From: Burkholderiales bacterium
GTDB lineage: Bacteria; Pseudomonadota; Gammaproteobacteria; Burkholderiales; UBA11063
DNA length: 8,580 nt
Reading direction: 5' to 3'
NCBI GenBank assembly: GCA_026461645.1
Contig: JAPJMP010000141.1
Span: 1-8,580 of the forward strand
Under the pieces are notes generated by a model. That model did no database searches, was not told where the DNA came from, and was given only the letters and a program-made list of their open reading frames with translations. Both the position numbers and the translations under genes were made by a program. This document shows, in pieces, positions 6,850 through 8,580 of the stretch (position 1 is its first letter; each line of letters starts with the position of its first letter).

Positions 6850-7962
6850 ATGAGTAAAATGTGTTTAAATAAAGTTGCATTAGTTTTTATCTTTTTTATG
6901 CTTACAAGTTTTTCTTGGGCCGAGAAAAAATTTAATTTGTATATTGGAACTAATTATATTGCTGATCCAACAATTGCCAGATTTGAAAAATTATGTAATT
7001 GCAAATTATATCAAAACTACTTTAATGATAATGGAGAATTGCTGGCCAAAATTGCAGCAGGAGCTTCTGGTTACGATGTTATGGTGCCAACCAGTTATGC
7101 TGTAACAGATTTAATTGCGATGCATAAAATATTACCTTTAGATAAATCTAAATTACCTAATTTGCAGTATGTTGATAAAAAGTTTCTAAGTGAGCCATAT
7201 GATCAAGGTAATAAATATTCAGTACCATACGCTTACAATCCAGTTTTTCTTGCCTATAATGTTGATAAGATGAAAGAATTAGGGATTAATCCCAATACAT
7301 GGGCTGTTGTATTTGATCCAAAATATTTAGTAAAACTTAAAGGTAGAATTACTATGTTTAATTCTTCCCGCAATGTTTTTGCAGTAGCATTACTATATTT
7401 GGGTAAAGATCCTAATTCAACAAATATTGCTGATTTAAAGGCCGCACAAAATTTAATTAACCGAGCATCGCCATATTGGGCAAAGTTTGATAGTGACAGT
7501 TATTATCGTGGATTATTAAGAGGTGATATTTGGGTCTCACAAAGTTATTCAATCGATATTTTTAAAGCCATGTCTGATGCCAGAAATTCGCATGCAAAAA
7601 TTACCATAGGGGCGCAATTGCAAAAAGAAGGGAATATGTATGAACTGGATAACTTAGTTATTCCTGCATCAACGCATAACGTGAATGATGCCTATGCGTT
7701 TATAAATAATGCCCTACTACCACAAAGTGAGTATGAGTTATCTAATTTAACTGGCTCAAGTGTACCCAGCCAAATTGCGATTAAGCGACTAGATAATAGT
7801 ATTGCAAGTTTAGATTGGATTTATCCGCATGACATGAGTAAGCTGCAAACTTTCATTGCTTATCCTCCTAAAATTAGGATTTTGACTAATGAAATGTGGA
7901 CTGAAATTCAAATGCAGTGTCGTGAAATATGTAGCACTTGTAGTTATGCCCAAGACAATTAA
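6850..7962 (+). CDS. potD: Periplasmic binding protein of PotD/PotF family, altered ligand pocket
   Basis: Exported solute-binding protein of 370 residues that should deliver substrate to the PotBC channel. Residues 1-24 form a Sec signal peptide with a hydrophobic core at 8-20 and likely cleavage after SWA (22-24); there is no lipobox. The family is shown by YDVMVPTSYAV (75-85), LDKSKLPNL (97-105), YSVPYAYNP (123-131), YLGKDPNS (183-190), a KEGNMYELDNLVIPA core (259-273) and a YAFINNALLP segment (282-291). By recalled alignment to E. coli PotD and PotF, most polyamine-contacting residues differ: the NW of the first strand is IG (32-33), the D/E pair before VF is S173/N175, a pocket Trp is E265 and a pocket Tyr near the C-terminus is S303 or S304; D236 and D267 remain. 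The tail carries three cysteines (C357, C361, C364). It follows potC by 9 nt with AGAGAA as ribosome site. The ligand is uncertain, so the symbol marks the family only. Confidence 0.85.
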   Translation: MSKMCLNKVALVFIFFMLTSFSWAEKKFNLYIGTNYIADPTIARFEKLCNCKLYQNYFNDNGELLAKIAAGASGYDVMVPTSYAVTDLIAMHKILPLDKSKLPNLQYVDKKFLSEPYDQGNKYSVPYAYNPVFLAYNVDKMKELGINPNTWAVVFDPKYLVKLKGRITMFNSSRNVFAVALLYLGKDPNSTNIADLKAAQNLINRASPYWAKFDSDSYYRGLLRGDIWVSQSYSIDIFKAMSDARNSHAKITIGAQLQKEGNMYELDNLVIPASTHNVNDAYAFINNALLPQSEYELSNLTGSSVPSQIAIKRLDNSIASLDWIYPHDMSKLQTFIAYPPKIRILTNEMWTEIQMQCREICSTCSYAQDN

Positions 7963-8000
7963 AGTTTATTCTTTTTTTGTTGTGTAGGCTGAAATAATAA

Positions 8001-8580
8001 ATGATAATCACTGAGAAATTATATAAGCTTGGCTTGTATATAATTATTGTTTGTTATGTCGCTATTTCAGTTTTAATTGAATCATCAGCCCCAAGTACAT
8101 TTCAATATTTTACCCAAACAATAGGAGTTGGCCCAGGAGTTTTTGCCATAATAACTGCCTTATATTTTATTATAGCAGCCTGCATGCAAATTCCAGGTGG
8201 AGTGGTTTTAGATGTTTTTGGATTTAATAAAGTTGTACCAATTTCAATGGTGGGAACGATTTTAGGGTTAATTTTATATTGGTATGCGCGCAATGAATTT
8301 GTAATTGAGCTTGCTAATATAATTTGGGGGGTTAGCCTATCTATTGCATATTTAATCGGAATTTATATTATTCCAGCGTTTTTTTCTGCGGCAAGAATTC
8401 CATTATTACTTGCAATTCTTGGAATTGGTGCAACACTTGGGAATTTAAGTGCTTACGCACCTTTAACATATTTAATCAATAGAATTGGGTGGAATACGAC
8501 TGGCGCGATTTTTATTGGCATTCTTATTTTATTATTAATTTTATTTATGTTAATAACCGCTCAGATGCCAAATTATAAAC
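8001..8580 (+). CDS. MFS transporter, N-terminal half (runs off the window)
   Basis: An open frame of 193 codons from ATG 8001 continues past the window end without a stop. The codon before the ATG is an in-frame TAA, so this is the first possible ATG. The product is strongly hydrophobic, with six predicted helices at about 10-30, 47-67, 79-95, 103-126, 135-155 and 166-187, as expected for the first half of a 12-helix major facilitator permease. The segment MQIPGGVVLDVFGFNKV (62-78) sits where MFS motif A belongs, between helices 2 and 3. It keeps G66, D71 and G74 but lacks the usual arginines. The ribosome site is poor (AGG 12 nt upstream). It starts 38 nt after potD on the same strand and may be part of that transcript or have its own promoter. 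The substrate cannot be told; intracellular bacteria often use such MFS proteins for nutrient uptake. Confidence 0.82.
   Translation, partial: MIITEKLYKLGLYIIIVCYVAISVLIESSAPSTFQYFTQTIGVGPGVFAIITALYFIIAACMQIPGGVVLDVFGFNKVVPISMVGTILGLILYWYARNEFVIELANIIWGVSLSIAYLIGIYIIPAFFSAARIPLLLAILGIGATLGNLSAYAPLTYLINRIGWNTTGAIFIGILILLLILFMLITAQMPNYK

Noticed and set aside
7963..8000. Terminator between the binding protein gene and the MFS gene
   Set aside because: There is a T-run at 7972-7978 but no preceding stem; nothing supports termination here.
8102..8293. Minus-strand open frame of 63 codons
   Set aside because: It is antisense to the MFS permease, whose reading frame is open and has the expected helices and motif; it is a shadow frame.

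Overview
This is an AT-rich (roughly 30% GC by eye) proteobacterial chromosomal segment with tightly packed genes. The divergent pair pmbA/tldE and darP (yjgA, DUF615) is a known neighbourhood in Beta- and Gammaproteobacteria. The membrane protein after darP resembles, from memory, the ZipA-like division protein of Betaproteobacteria. Low GC, a complete PotABCD-type importer, a nucleoside-salvage enzyme and a following MFS permease would suit a host-associated or nutrient-scavenging bacterium. That lifestyle is inference, and I cannot name a genus.

Layout. Positions 50-1894, minus strand: pmbA/tldE followed 12 nt later by a cytidine deaminase gene, probably one transcript. Positions 1895-2297: a gene-free divergent regulatory region of about 400 bp. 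Positions 2298-4015, plus strand: darP and the zipA-like gene, overlapping by one base. Positions 4087-7962, plus strand: a four-gene polyamine-type ABC import operon in the order ATPase, permease, permease, periplasmic binding protein, with overlaps of 4 nt and 14-26 nt and then a 9-nt gap. Position 8001 to the window end: the N-terminal half (six predicted membrane helices) of an MFS transporter that runs off the window.

How the genes work together. PotA powers the PotB/PotC channel, and the exported binding protein delivers substrate to it. That binding protein keeps the PotD/PotF fold signatures but has lost most residues known to hold polyamines, and it ends in an unusual cysteine cluster, so its ligand may not be a standard polyamine. 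TldE acts with TldD (not in the window) in peptide processing, DarP in 50S ribosome maturation, the ZipA-like protein probably at the division site, and cytidine deaminase in pyrimidine salvage.

I see no tRNA, rRNA, CRISPR array, insertion sequence, phage gene or defence system. Nothing here is clearly a new system. The altered binding protein is the best lead.
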